Source of the DNA: Staphylotrichum longicolle
Taxonomy: Eukaryota > Ascomycota > Sordariomycetes > Sordariales > Chaetomiaceae
Assembly: GCA_019096155.1 (NCBI GenBank)
Contig: JAHCVI010000003.1
Coordinates: 3,782,001-3,846,000, forward strand
DNA length: 64,000 nucleotides
Reading direction: 5' to 3'
Made by a program: the position numbers and the translations under genes. The notes beneath the pieces were generated by a model. It had not been told where the DNA came from. It was given only the letters and a program-made list of their open reading frames with translations, and did no database searches. Of the stretch, positions 45,798 through 57,883 are shown piece by piece; within the stretch, counting starts at the first letter, position 1; every line of letters begins with the position of its first letter.

Positions 45798-48700
45798 GGT
45801 AGTGTTCCTACCTCAGGGCAGTGTTCCTTCCTCAGGGTAGTAGCATTGTACTGCATGTGTAGTTCGCGAGCCCATATGCAAACGGCGACCTCCTCTTCCT
45901 CCGGAGTCCGGCGCGAGGTTCAGGGTCAGAGTGGGGCTCGGAACCGGGGTTCAGGGGTCCGTGGTGATGGAAGAGGAGTCGGAGGTGGTGGTGGTGGTGG
46001 GGGAGGATCAGGGATGTATGCTTATGTACATCGTGTAGTTTTTCGGTGGATTTTTGATCTGCTTCGTTGCTACGACGTACTGTCGTACTGTGCACATTCT
46101 CATGTATGTACGATCCTGAGCGATTGTAGAAAGTGGAAATGCCACTTTTTTGTCTTCGACCTCGAGCTTTTGTCTTCGATGTGAATCCTTCGGGACTGCT
46201 CGGTTTCGTCATCAGGGGACCGATGGGGTCCGGGGGATTTGCTCCGGTGGGGTAGTTGGTTAACAGTCTGGTGTCGGGGAAGAGGACGCGGTCGGCTTGA
46301 CTCTGCCGCTGAGGGATTTTGGATAAAGAAGTGGTGTTGCTGCTGCTGCTGCTGGTGGTCAGAGTTTGCGTTTGTTGTCTCAGTCATCTCACGTTACACA
46401 GCATGGCAGTCGAGAGGTGGGTTGACGTCAAGGAAAGACGAGGAAGAAAGGGGACCTTGGCCCCGACAGCCTGGTCTGGGGGACGAGGGGGAACTGAGTG
46501 GCCCCTCCCGTGATCGGCGGGCCGTGCCCGGCCTCGACTGCGGCTGCGGCTGCGGCGGTTAGTTGGCAGGTCGGCTTGGTTAGCTTCCATTCTCCAAGCC
46601 GTTGTTGATTGTGTTCACGCCATCTCCCTCGGCCGCCAGGGCTCCGGCTTCCTTTTCTGAGACATCTTGGCTGTCGATCCGATTCTGGAGAGTCACGGGT
46701 CAGGGCGGCATCTTCTGCTGTGAGCCTGTGACTCTCCCGCCCTCTCGGTTTGCCTTCTTCAACCCCCCACGCTCCGTCCAAAAGTTCACCACCACCAATG
46801 GACACTGCGCCCCAAGCCCATATGTGGCTCGGGTATGCTGCCGTGCCTTATGGTATTTTGTGGTTCCCGGTGCCCCAGATGGTATTCTTGCCTCTTAAAC
46901 GGCCGAAACTCATCGGGCATCCCTTGGGCGTTGCTGCGACGGCAGATGCGTGCCAATCAGGCCGGCCTGCGTCCATTCCGTCCCCCGCACCCACACGCTT
47001 CCAAGACCGCACTAGGAGGTGTGTCAGGAAGTTGGGCGGTGGGAGATCTTGGTTCCGACTCGGAGCCAGCCACCGGGCATCGGCATCGATCAGAGCCGGC
47101 AGGATCTTGTGCACGCCGACAGGAGAGGCGTCCTGTCGAGGTCGTGACACGCATAGTTCGCCCAGTTGCGCATCTCCACGTGTTTCCCGGGCCATGTCCC
47201 ACTCACTCTCCTTACGCCTCCGATCTCGATGCCGCGAGTGCCCGTGATGATGGCCCGCTTGTCCTGTTGCTTACCGCGGTCCATCCCTGAACGGTCCCTG
47301 CTGTTTGGCGGCAGGGGTTAGTATCGACGCTAGCATCGAACGTGATCTACGGAATATGCATACACGAATCCTGCCCTGGTATGGATGGTGAATGTGGAAT
47401 CGTCAACAAGGGTATGAAAACAGCATCTGGTTCGCCGGCGTGATCCAAAGGCTCCTGGCCAGATATCTCAGGGGTGGTCACTGCATCAAGACATGCATAG
47501 ACTTGTGCAGAGACACTCTGTAAGAGGCTGTTGCTTTCTGGGCCCCTTGGCCAACTTGGGCATCCCGAACAGGCCAGGGCCGTCTTGCCTGCGATTCTGT
47601 GCCAAGATGAGACCGCTCATATCGAGCTGTTCCGGTGCCAGATTGGCTGGCGGGGATTGCATGTGCGATGGCGCTGCAACGCATCGGTTACGCAGATCGA
47701 GACATTGTATGCCATCGCCCGTGTTGATCCCTGGCGTTGCACCTGGGCCTGTCCACTCTGCCTCTTCCCAGCAAACCTGGGAATTTGTGAGACATCAGAT
47801 GCCTCGTTCGTCATGTGTTTGCGGACCAAGTTGTGTTGAGAAGCAGTGTGTGTCTGTGATGTGGACCAGCGGGGACCTGGTCCGGCTCCCCATCTCGCTG
47901 GCCCCGCCGAGGTCCCCTTTTCGGATTCTGATCCGATATGACTGGCGAGGGATGGCAGCCGGGTGGAGCCGCCGCGCCGGTGGGATTTGGCGGCTTCTTT
48001 CGACGCCAGGCACACACGCGACCCAACCACATGGGTGAGCAGTAGGTCCCGCGGAATTTACACAGTAGTCAACAAAGTTCTACTGTGTACAGTACGGATA
48101 CATACGTCCGCCTCTCGACATGTGGCTATAACCGGACGGCAGTCCGCCTCTTCGACAACGACGTGTATGTGCGCAGATGGAGGTTGCATGCAGGATCGCC
48201 GGCCTTCTTAGGTGACGGAGTCATGGCACCCGCTTTGGGCCGCCGGGTTGAGATTGCCTGGATCTGCCGCCTTGCCGTCTCAGCATCGAAAGCTGTGGTT
48301 GTCATGGTTCCAGCTGGGCGGTGATCGCGTGTTTGCCCTAATCACGTACGACGTTGCGGTGGACACGGAGTGGTTTTTGTTGTCCCTCGCACGTACGGCA
48401 CGGATCCGACTTGGCAGACGCCAGATACGGCCCGCATCCGATCCGGACGACGTGCCTCGGGTTCGGGAGAACGGCCGGCGATATGGTGAGGGAGCACCAG
48501 GAATGAGACCTCCTCTCAGGTCCCCCTTCGATGCCTCCACCCTGGGGTTCCTCAATCGAAAGCATGCAGAGCTCGTAAACTCATGCGGCTGGTGCAGATG
48601 GCGGGTTGGCGCGGCCCTAGGCAGACGTCGCCCGGCGGTCCGCCGTGAACACACCGAACGTTATACAGTAATTACCTCTTGCCTGTAGAAAATGGCACTT

Positions 48701-50006
48701 CGTACCGGTTCGCAACGCAACGGCTCGGCGACAAGGGCCGGAGGACGTGCATGCATGGCTTCGCTTGCTCAACGAGGGAGCATTCCTGTCCCCGAAATGT
48801 CTCTCTCGTCTTGGTCAATCGCGTGCCTGGGGCCGCAGCGGCCTGGCACAATCGTCTGGCGCAAGGACCGGCTCATGCAACCTTTGCAGCGGACAGGTGC
48901 AATCCGTGCCAGATCATTGGCGGTGGAAACGATGATCGTGTTGGCAACGATGCAAGATGCAGACGGCAGATTGGGCGAGACGGGGAAGTGGAGGGCTGAT
49001 GGGGAGGCTCAGGGAGGGAAGCCCTGAGGGTGGAGTGTGCGCACGAAGCACTGTTGTGGGAGGACGAGAAACAGGGATGGCAACGTCAACCCCACGGAGA
49101 ACCCCGCGCTAGGAAAGTTCTTGCTTAGCTGCTTGGTCTGGCACTTGGCCTGGCGCCTGCCTGCCCCTGGCTGCTGCGCTTGGCTGGCCCCGCCGTGGCT
49201 GCACAACCACGGGGCACTGGACGCAGCCAACCGGACCCGGCGCCTGTGCTGTCACCGGAAAATCAACTGGCTCACCATCGTGCCTGCCACTAACACCACT
49301 CGGCCAGTGTGCAAACCCGCGCGCCGGCACACCAGACTAAAATTTGCGGGCAGGACTAGCTCCGCAGCATGCCATCTGCCATCTCTCAATCTCTCACCGG
49401 TCCGCCATGGAACGTGGAAGCCGATCGGCGCGAGTACCTTACCCCGATGCCCCGGCCCTGCACGGGCACAAACTGCCCCCCCTCCTTGTCTCCTTGTCCG
49501 AGTACCCTCGGGCGGGCGCGCCGTGGGGTTCGGCGTCAGGTACAAGTACTTTGACAACCTTGCCACTGGAGATGGCGATGGCCGGCGCGATATGCAAACG
49601 AGGGGGTTTTTCTTGGGCCGACGTCGTTTAGCACCAAAATAATAAATAGAGACCTCGTGTCCGCCTCCTGTCCCGTCCCCAGAACCCATATACCCTGTGC
49701 CACGTCGAGGTTTTCTTCTTCTTAAGTCAAGACTCCCCGTCCTCATCTCTTGCTTTTCGACAACCCCTTAGCCACTCTCACCCAACCGCCCTACACACGT
49801 TTCTCGCTGCCTAACGCCCTCATCACCCTCCTTTTCCTTCGGCAGTTGAGGTGTTCGCCACGGTCACCCAACGCGGTAGCAGAGAGTCAGCCCTCGCCTT
49901 CCCGCTAAAGGACTCGCCCCCAAGACAGCAAAACGGACGGGACAGCCGCCGCAAAGGATCCCCGAACTATTCTCGTCCCAATTCCGCGGTAACACAGCAT
50001 AACAGA
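45798..50006. other. gene-poor region, right half
   Basis: 4.2 kb. It opens with a two-copy 19-20 bp imperfect repeat (GTTCCTACCTCAGGG type, 45789-45835), then has a GGT run near 45978-45998 and a GCT run near 46335. No frame resembles a known protein and no RNA gene is seen. The final 350 bp is the fkbp12 promoter and leader: an AATAAATAG string near 49642 and pyrimidine-rich DNA to 49850. Confidence 0.45.
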
Positions 50007-50684
50007 ATGGGTGTGACAAGAATCACCCACGTCGCGGGTAGCGGGAGCCAGCCCTCCCGAGGCCAGAAAGTCACTATTGCGTACACTGGTTGGCTCAAGG
50101 ACACCAGCCAGCCGGGTAACAAGGGGCAAGAGTAAGTCCCAGTCTTCTTCGAGTCTATACTCGTCTCGCCTTGTCCCCCGAGTGCTGACAAAACACTCAT
50201 TATTGGAAAATTTGCAGGTTTGACTCGTCCAGCGGTAGAGGTGACTTTGTGACCGAGATTGGGGTTGGGAGACTGATCAGGGGTAAGTGAAGACTCGTAG
50301 TTTCCCCGGAATCTGGCTTCATCGTAGTGCAAGAAAATGCTAAGACGATACTTCCAAGGATGGGACGAGGCAGTTCTGGAGATGAGGGTCGGCGAGCAGG
50401 CCACACTCGACATTACCAGGTGAGCTAGCCTTGCGAAGTGGTCTTGGTTTGCTGGCGCGTTCCCCGCTGATATTTTTACTCGGCAGTGACTACGGATATG
50501 GGGAGAGGTAACGCTAACACACCCGAGTCACCCCGGTTGGAGAGCTAACCAGCATCACAGGGGATTTCATGGCCACATCCCGCCCAATGCCGATCTCATC
50601 TTGTGAGTATTTTCCCTCTAGCTTGCTCCAAAACCTGTTCTCACAGCAGACGGCAGTGATGTGCACCTCAAGGCCGTCCAATGA
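50007..50684 (+). CDS. fpr1: FKBP12-type peptidyl-prolyl isomerase
   Basis: Small cytosolic prolyl isomerase and receptor for FK506 and rapamycin (Fpr1/FKBP12). Six exons: 50007-50131, 50218-50282, 50359-50419, 50487-50507 (only 21 nt), 50561-50602 and 50657-50684, giving 113 aa in frame, the normal single-domain length. Conserved pocket residues are visible: Tyr in VTIAYTGWL, Phe-Asp in EFDSSSGRGDF, Trp in LIRGWDEAV, Tyr in SDYGYGERGF, and Phe in DLIFDVHLKAVQ; HIPPNADL is the usual 80s loop. The five introns of 53-86 nt all have GT-AG ends. The start MGVTRITHV is the family N-terminus. No targeting signal, so cytosolic/nuclear. It lies head-to-tail with uba1, about 1 kb upstream. Confidence 0.96.
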
Positions 50685-51731
50685 CTCGAAAGATACGCAA
50701 GATGTGCTTTCTTTTTGCAGTTTTAGGGTGGGAGCATGCTGCACAAATGGTGGGCGTTTTGTCGGATATTTCGGGCTTTTCCACACATTCAGTTTCCTCA
50801 GCAAGCCCTCAGATACACGCGCGAGGGCGCGTTCTTACCGGGGCCAAGTAATCGTTCGATACACCCCATGCGGCATGACTTGTTGGTTCCAATAGACGCC
50901 GCTCGATAGAATTTCCCAATAGAGCACCAGAAAATGAGATTCCAATTGTCAAACACTTTGTCCATTACACTTGCTCGTCATGTCAGAACGAAGCAGGAAT
51001 TCAGTCCATCTATGCCATGTATTTTAACTCACTACTATGTGACTGAGGCGCGCAAAAGAAAGAAAAAAAGGTCGAGACGTGGAGGACGCTTCGGGGTATT
51101 TCCCGAAACGAATGGAGTTGCATGTTGAGAAATGGAAAAGAAAGTCAGATTTGTATCAAGGAAGAATCTTGGACAACGCATGGCATACAAGCATGCAACA
51201 GAAAGAACATCGAGAGCAAAATGGTTGCGGCAGGGAAGGGAAAGAAGATGCCTGAGACACCAAAAGGGGCCAAGTAAATAGTTTGGGCCAGGGACTGTTC
51301 CCAACTGCCGGCCAGTGATCAATCAGGCTAGCCACGGTTGCCATAGCCTCCCATCGAAGCTTCCATCCGACCCCACTTCTTCCGTCACTCCACAACGTCC
51401 AACACACGACTTCCTGCATCTTCCACGACAACCGATTACCAACACTGCGAGCGTCAGTCACCCACTCCTCCAACAACCAAATCAGAATCTCGCCAAACTG
51501 GGGAAACGCAAGGTATCCGACGGGGATTTGCCTATTTCCCTCAAACGAACCATGACTGTGAGTAGCAGTTAACTGCCCCATCCCTCAAACCCCCCCAAGC
51601 TGTTTCGCAACTTTGGAGGACCTGTTGTTGTACATGTCCCGGCGCAAACGGGATTCGGCCGGCAACTTTGACGTTACAGCTTCCCTCGAACACATCGGGC
51701 AACACCGGTCTTGATCAACAGCGCTCTAACG
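50685..51731. other. fkbp12 3' flank and uba1 leader
   Basis: 1.05 kb. The last 400 bp is C/A-rich leader. ATGACT with a GTGAGT donor at 51558 and a TTACAG acceptor ending 51679 could form a 122-nt leader intron. An upstream ATG at 51552 is out of frame with uba1. No separate gene seen. Confidence 0.45.
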
Positions 51732-54700
51732 ATGGATTCGCAGGGCACAAAGCAGCCCGGCGAGGTCGACCTCGTCACCCGGATGCAGGTCGACGAGTCG
51801 GTCGTGGGCTCGAACGAAATCGACGAATCCCTCTACAGCCGACAACTCTATGTGCTGGGCCACGAGGCCATGAAGCGCATGAGCGCTTCGAACGTGCTCA
51901 TCGTCGGCCTCAAGGGCCTCGGCGTCGAGATCGCCAAGAACGTCGCCCTTGCCGGTGTCAAGAGCCTTACCCTCCACGATCCAGCGCCGGTCGCCATCGC
52001 GGACCTTTCCTCACAATTCTTCCTCCGCGCGGAGGATGTTGGCAAGCCTCGCGACCAGGTTACTGCTCCCCGGGTTGCCGAGCTCAACGCCTACACGCCT
52101 GTTCGGGTCCACGAGTCCGCGAGGTATGAAACAAGCAATCCCCCGTAGTACCCGGCCGTGCGCAGTATGCAACTAACCAACGTCTGGCGCAGCCTCGGCG
52201 AGAACCTGTCACAGTTCGACAAGTACCAGGTCGTTGTCCTCACCAACACACCCCTCCATCTCCAAAAGATTGTTGGAGACTACTGCCACGAGAAGGGCAT
52301 CTACTTCATCGTCGCCGACACCTTCGGTCTCTTTGGCTCCGTATTCTGCGACTTTGGCAAGAACTTTACCATCATCGACTCGACTGGCGAGAACCCCGTG
52401 AACGGCATCGTTGCTGGCATCGATGAGGAGGGGCTCGTCTCGGCGCTCGATGAAACGCGCCATGGGCTCGAGGACGGCGACTACGTCACATTCACAGAAG
52501 TCGAGGGCATGGAGGGCCTCAACGGCTGCGAGCCCCGGAAGGTTACGGTGAAGGGGCCGTACACCTTCTCGATCGGCGATGTGTCTGGTCTGGGTCAGTA
52601 CAAGCGGGGAGGTCTTTACCAGCAGGTCAAGATGCCCAAGTTTGTCGATTTCAAGGGCATCTCTGCCGCCATGAAGGACCCCGAGTTTGTCATCTCCGAC
52701 TTTGCCAAGTATGACCGGCCCCAGCAGCTTCACATTGGCATCCAGGCCCTGCACGCGTTCGCCCAGACCCACGGCCGCCTACCGAAGCCCATGAATGAGG
52801 AGGACGCGCTCGTCATCCTCAACTCGGCCAAGCAGTTTGCGCAGGCCGAGGGCATCGAGGTGGAGTTTGACGAGAAGCTGCTCAAGGAGCTCAGCTACCA
52901 GGCGACGGGCGATCTCAGCCCCATGGCAGCCTTCTTTGGCGGCCTCACTGCCCAAGAGGTGATCAAGGCTGTGTCGGGCAAGTTCCACCCCGTTAAGCAG
53001 TTCATGTACTTTGACTCTCTGGAGTCGCTGCCAACAAGCTCCGCCCGCTCCGAGGAGCTGTGCTCCCCCACTGGCTCGCGCTACGATGGCCAGATCCGGG
53101 TGTTCGGCCGTGAGTTCCAGGAGAAGATTGCAAACATGAGGCAGTTCCTGGTCGGAGCCGGCGCGATTGGCTGCGAGATGCTCAAGAACTGGGCCATGAT
53201 CGGCCTGGGAACCGGTCCCAAGGGGCAGATCACGGTAACCGACATGGACCAGATCGAAAAGAGCAACCTCAACCGGCAGTTCCTGTTCCGGCCCAAGGAT
53301 GTGGGCCAGATGAAGAGCGAGTGTGCCTCCGGGGCTGTGCAAGCCATGAACCCCGACCTCGCGGGCCACATCGTCTCGCTGAAGGACCGTGTCAGCCCTG
53401 ACACGGAGCACATCTTCAACGAGGACTTCTGGAACAGCCTAGATGGCGTGACCAACGCGCTGGACAATGTCGAGGCGAGAACATATGTCGACAGGAGATG
53501 CGTCTTCTTCCACAAGCCGCTTCTCGAGAGCGGCACGCTCGGCACCAAGGGCAACACGCAGGTGGTTCTCCCGATGCTTACCGAGTCGTACTCGTCGTCT
53601 CAGGACCCGCCCGAGCAGTCGTTCCCCATGTGCACGCTGCGGAGTTTCCCCAACAAGATCGAACACACGATTGCGTGGGCGCGAGAGCTGTTTGAGAGCT
53701 CATTCGTCAAACCCGCCGAGACGGTGAACCTCTACCTCACGCAACCCAACTACCTCGAGACGACTCTGAAGCAGGGCGGCAACGAGAAGGCCACACTGGA
53801 GATGCTGGTGGACTTCCTCAAGAACGAGCGGGCGCTCACCTTTGAGGACTGCGTTCAGTGGGGCCGCATGCTGTTCGAGAAGCAGTACAACAATGCGATC
53901 CAGCAGCTCCTTTACAACTTCCCCAAGGACGCCGTCTCGTCCACCGGGACGCCCTTCTGGTCGGGTCCCAAGCGGGCGCCGGACCCGCTCAAGTTTGACC
54001 CCAACAACAAGACGCACTTTTCATTTATCGAAGCGGCGACCAACCTGCACGCGTTCAACTACAACATCAATGTCAAGGGGAAGACCAGGGAGGACTATCT
54101 CCAGGCCCTGGACTCGATGATTGTTCCGGACTTTGCGCCAGACTCCAACGTCAAGATCCAGGCAGATGACAAGGACCCTGTAAGTACTCTGGCGCTCACC
54201 GAGAAGGGATGAGGGGGGTATGCTAATGCGGTCTAGGACCCGAACGCTGGAGCCAGCGCGTTTGACGACACGGCAGAGCTGCAGAACCTCATTAACGAGC
54301 TGCCAGATGCCAAGGCGCTTGCCGGGTTCAAGCTGACGCCGGTGGAGTTTGAGAAGGACGACGACACCAACTACCACATCGACTTCATCACGGCTGCCAG
54401 CAACTTGCGGGCCGAAAACTACAAGATCGAGCAGGCAGACCGGCACAGGACCAAGTTCATTGCGGGCAAGATCATCCCGGCGATTGCGACGACGACGGCG
54501 CTGGTCACTGGGCTGGTGATCTTGGAGCTGTACAAGATCATCGACGGCAAGACGGACATTGAGCAGTACAAGAACGGCTTCATCAACCTGGCGCTGCCGT
54601 TCTTTGGGTTCAGCGAGCCGATCGCCAGCCCCAAGGTGGAGTACAAGGGCCCCAACGGCAAGGTGACGCTGGACAAGATCTGGGACCGGTTCGAGATCGG

Positions 54701-54971
54701 CAACATCACGCTGCAGGAGCTGCTCGACGACTTTGAGAAGCGCGGGCTGACGATTGCGATGCTGAGCTCCGGGGTCAGCCTCCTGTTTGCGTCCTTCTTT
54801 CCGGCGGCCAAGCAGAAGGACAAGTTCGGCATGCGGCTTAGCGAGCTGGTCGAGTCGGTCACCAAGAAGCCGATCCCGGCGCACCAGACGGAGCTCATAT
54901 TCGAGGTGGTCACGGAGGATGCCGACGGGGAGGATGTGGAGGTGCCGTATATCAAGGCCAAGATCCGGTAG
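51732..54971 (+). CDS. uba1: ubiquitin-activating enzyme E1
   Basis: Uba1 adenylates ubiquitin and carries it as a thioester, feeding all E2 enzymes; cytosolic and nuclear, essential. Exons 51732-52123, 52193-54179 and 54237-54971 (69- and 57-nt introns) give 1037 aa with no frameshift. N-terminal inactive adenylation half: [18 protein letters not shown] and [13 protein letters not shown]. Active half: [13 protein letters not shown] at about 450 and [17 protein letters not shown]. Catalytic cysteine is about residue 611 in [13 protein letters not shown] (yeast C600). Second-half features [13 protein letters not shown] and [12 protein letters not shown] are intact. The C-terminal ubiquitin-fold domain (about 930-1037) ends VPYIKAKIR. 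The start MDSQGTKQ was preferred over an in-frame non-ATG extension upstream. Confidence 0.97.
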
Positions 54972-55593
54972 AGGGTTTATTTAGATGGGGAGGAGGATTG
55001 CGGGTTGCCATCGTACGCTCCTTTAGACACGAGCAGGAAATAGACCTTGTGTTTACATCGAGTACTCGTCTTGTGGTTGTTGCGAAGTGGAGATGGGGAC
55101 GTCGTCCCCTTCATGCTTCTGCCCTCCTCGTTTGGAGAATAACGGCTGTCTTGACATACATAACATGCAGATCTTCGCCAATGGGCCCTTCTTTTTTGAA
55201 TATCTGCTCTATACTGCTGTCATTCACAATAACTCACCAAAACTCAAGACTCGCTGCCTGTTGCAACACTCCTCTCGGATTCCATATCGGGCGCCGCTCA
55301 TGTGTCAGCAACGGTGCCTTACTCATCACCATGCACCCGCTGTGGAGATGCTTTAAAGACGTTGGCCCCTCTGGTATTACGTCACCATTTGTCACTTCCT
55401 CGGAAGACCGTACGGTACCAAGACAGACGAGAAAACCACTGTGGGCTGACAAATGTGTGTGCATCCGAAGTGTGTTGAACTTGTAATAGAACGCAGGGAA
55501 TTACCGATCCCTTACTTACGGTACTGGTAGCGGGGCGTCTGTTCTTGGATAATATATTACACACAGTACACTTGTACGGAGAACGCTTGCCGC
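54972..55593. other. intergenic between uba1 and GST
   Basis: 620 bp with the uba1 3' flank and GST promoter. No coding frame or RNA recognised. Confidence 0.5.
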
Positions 55594-55599
55594 ATGCAG

Positions 55600-55632
<33 letters not shown>

Positions 55633-55659
55633 AGGACGAACCCCTCTCCCCATCCATGA
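55594..55659 (+). promoter_or_regulatory. polyglutamine upstream ORF overlapping the GST long-form start
   Basis: ATG at 55594 opens a 21-codon frame (M-Q-K, ten Gln, R-T-N-P-S-P-H-P) and stops at TGA 55657-55659. That stop overlaps the long-form GST start ATG at 55656 as ATGA. The CAG run (nine CAG plus CAA) makes the Gln tract. Whether the transcript includes it is unknown. If it does, it could favour re-initiation or bypass and so set the ratio of GST isoforms. Confidence 0.4.
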
Positions 55660-57511
55660 GTTTAGTTTTAAGAAGGCGTGCTCGCCCGCTTCTATCTGAG
55701 ACTCTCGCGCCACCTGTTGTTGTTGTTGCCATTACTGGGACACTTTCATCATCATTCCCATCGCCGGGTTTTGTTGCAGGCAGGTATCAACCGAGAAGTG
55801 CCTTGTCAGTGAGGAGAGGAATTGCATCGAGAGCATCATTGCAGAGAGGGTTCGTATCAGGGAGTTTCTCTGTGACCACCGGAGTCAGATATCTCGCGAC
55901 CATGGTGAGTTGCAACGCATGTCTCAAATCAACATTTCAACTTTAGCAAATGGAGCATCAACGGGATAGTTCATCCCATCCGACAAACAACACCGGCGTC
56001 ATTGCTCGGACCCCCTCCTTTCCTCCTCAACTACCCTCGCAAACTCACTCATAAACAAACACACAAAAAAAAAAAAAAAAAAAAAAAAAAAGGCTCACAA
56101 CTAACATACACACTCCACCGCAAGGCACCCACCGCAGAAGCAGCCAAGACCAAGATCACGGACTGGGTCAAGCCCGATGACAAGTCGGGCGAGTTCAAGC
56201 GCCAGAGCTCGTTCCGCAACTTCGTCTCGCGGGAGCCCGGCGCCGAGTTCCCGCCGAAAAGGGGCGGTACCACTTGTACGTCAGCTACGCGTGTCCGTGG
56301 GTAAGTTATATTCCCTGACCTTGATCTGTTTTCGTTCCCATTTCCACGGGGGGTTGTCATTCGTCCATGGGCGCTGACGCAAGGGTTTCACAGGCCACGC
56401 GCACGCTCATCGCGCGCAAGCTCAAGGGGCTCGAGGATGTCATTTCGTTTTCGGCCGTGCATTGGCACATGGGGACCAAGGGTGAGTTTAACCCCTCCCC
56501 GGCTGCCGACCGCTGAGGCAAATTATGGGGAGTGTGAAACGGTGTGTTGACTTGTGAGACAGGCTGGCGCTTCCCCACACCCGAGGACACCGATGCCGCC
56601 GGTGAGAACGTCGTCCCCGACCCGGTGCCGGGCCACGAGGGTTTCACGCACCTGCGGGATATCTACTTTGGCGTGAACCCGGAGTACGAGGGGCGGTTTA
56701 CCGTGCCGGTGCTGTATGACAAGAAGAAGCAGACGATTGTCAACAATGAGAGCAGTGAGATCCTGAGGATGTTCGGGACGGAGGTATGTATTGCCGCCCC
56801 CTCTGATACCGAGATCTGATGTTGACGGCTGGGCAGTTCAACGATCTCATCGACGAAAAGTACCGCAGCATTGAGTTCTACCCCGAGAATCTGCGCAAGC
56901 AGATCGACGAGACCCACGAGTGGCAGTACGACAAGATCAACAACGGCGTGTACAAGTCCGGCTTCGCCACGACGCAGGAGGCCTACGAGCGCAACGTCGT
57001 GGCCCTGTTTGAGGCCCTGGACCGCGCCGAGGCGCATCTTGAAAAGACGGCCAGCGAGGGCCCGTACTGGTTCGGCCAAACCCTCACCGAGGTTGATATC
57101 CGGCTGTGAGTTGCCCCGTCCGCAGTCCTTAACAAACGAAATGAGCCAGCGCTGATGACTGAGCCGAACAGATTCGTCACCATCATCCGGTTCGACGTAA
57201 GTTTCTTCCCCTCGCCACCACCCACTCTGCCAGCACCACGTACTGACATCTGAGCTTCAAAGCCCGTCTATGTCCAGCACTTCAAGTGCAACCTGCGGGA
57301 CATCCGCTCGGGCTATCCCGCCATCCACAACTGGATGCGCCACCTGTACTGGGACCTGCCGGCCTTCCGCGACACCACCAACTTCTTGCACATCAAGAAC
57401 CACTACACCAAGTCGCACACCCAGATCAACCCGCTCTCCATCACCCCGCTGGGGCCCGTGCCGGACATCCTGCCGCTCGACGAGGAGGTGGCCGCTGCGA
57501 GGAAGAAGTAA
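55656..57511 (+). CDS. glutathionyl-hydroquinone reductase (Xi-class GST, Ecm4/Gto type), one frameshift
   Basis: Glutathione-dependent reductase of glutathionyl-hydroquinones, an omega-like GST with a catalytic cysteine. Seven exons: 55656-55904, 56125-56300, 56394-56481, 56563-56783, 56837-57105, 57172-57196 and 57263-57511. One missing base near 56268 (in GGGGCGGTACC) is required to reach the motif YVSYACPW, which continues after the intron as [10 protein letters not shown]; with it the CDS is 1278 nt, 425 aa. Other motifs: [69 protein letters not shown] and [12 protein letters not shown]. Exon 1 adds an arginine-rich, almost acid-free presequence ([28 protein letters not shown]) typical of mitochondrial targeting. 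A second ATG at 55902, the last codon of exon 1, gives a 343-aa form starting [15 protein letters not shown]. Intron 1 has an A27 run. Confidence 0.9.
56065..56091. repeat. 27-bp A homopolymer
   Basis: Run of 27 A inside GST intron 1, about 33 bp before the acceptor. Length is unreliable in sequencing. Confidence 0.85.
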
Positions 57512-57771
57512 AGGGGGAAGACGGATGATGCACGCGAGAGCAAGGGGTGGTTTTCTTCTTTTTTTTTTTCTAACAGGAATGACGGATAAGCTCTCATGAG
57601 TAGGAATAAAATGAGACTTTAAAAAAAAAAAAAAGTGTTCGAACTGAAAATGAAACATGTAAAGTTGCTCAAGAAAGGTTGGTGGCAAAGCCTGGAAACA
57701 ATCGATCACTGTTTGGCTGAAGCGGGAGTTCTTCAGTGAGAGTTTGACTACCCTCTAACATCCAATAAAAA
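57512..57771. other. short intergenic, GST to tRNA-Leu
   Basis: GST 3' flank with T- and A-runs (57558-57569, 57620-57635). Nothing else seen. Confidence 0.5.
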
Positions 57772-57883
57772 GGCAAGATGGCCGAGCGGTCTAAGGCGCC
57801 ACGTTAAGGTTCACCCTTAATCCAAATCTTCCCAATAGATTCCGTGGTCCGAAAGGGCGTGGGTTCGAATCCCACTCTTGTCA
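57772..57883 (+). tRNA. tRNA-Leu (anticodon AAG) with intron
   Basis: Acceptor GGCAAGA pairs with TCTTGTC, discriminator A. The D arm GGCCGAGCGGTCTAAGGC is typical of leucine tRNAs. Anticodon stem CCACG/CGTGG with loop TTAAGG..C puts anticodon AAG at 57806-57808. A roughly 32-nt intron follows base 37 (about 57810-57841). The long variable arm TCCGAAAGGGC and T arm GTGGG-TTCGAAT-CCCAC complete a class II tRNA. A T4 is present about 8 bp downstream, with longer T-runs further on. Confidence 0.9.
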
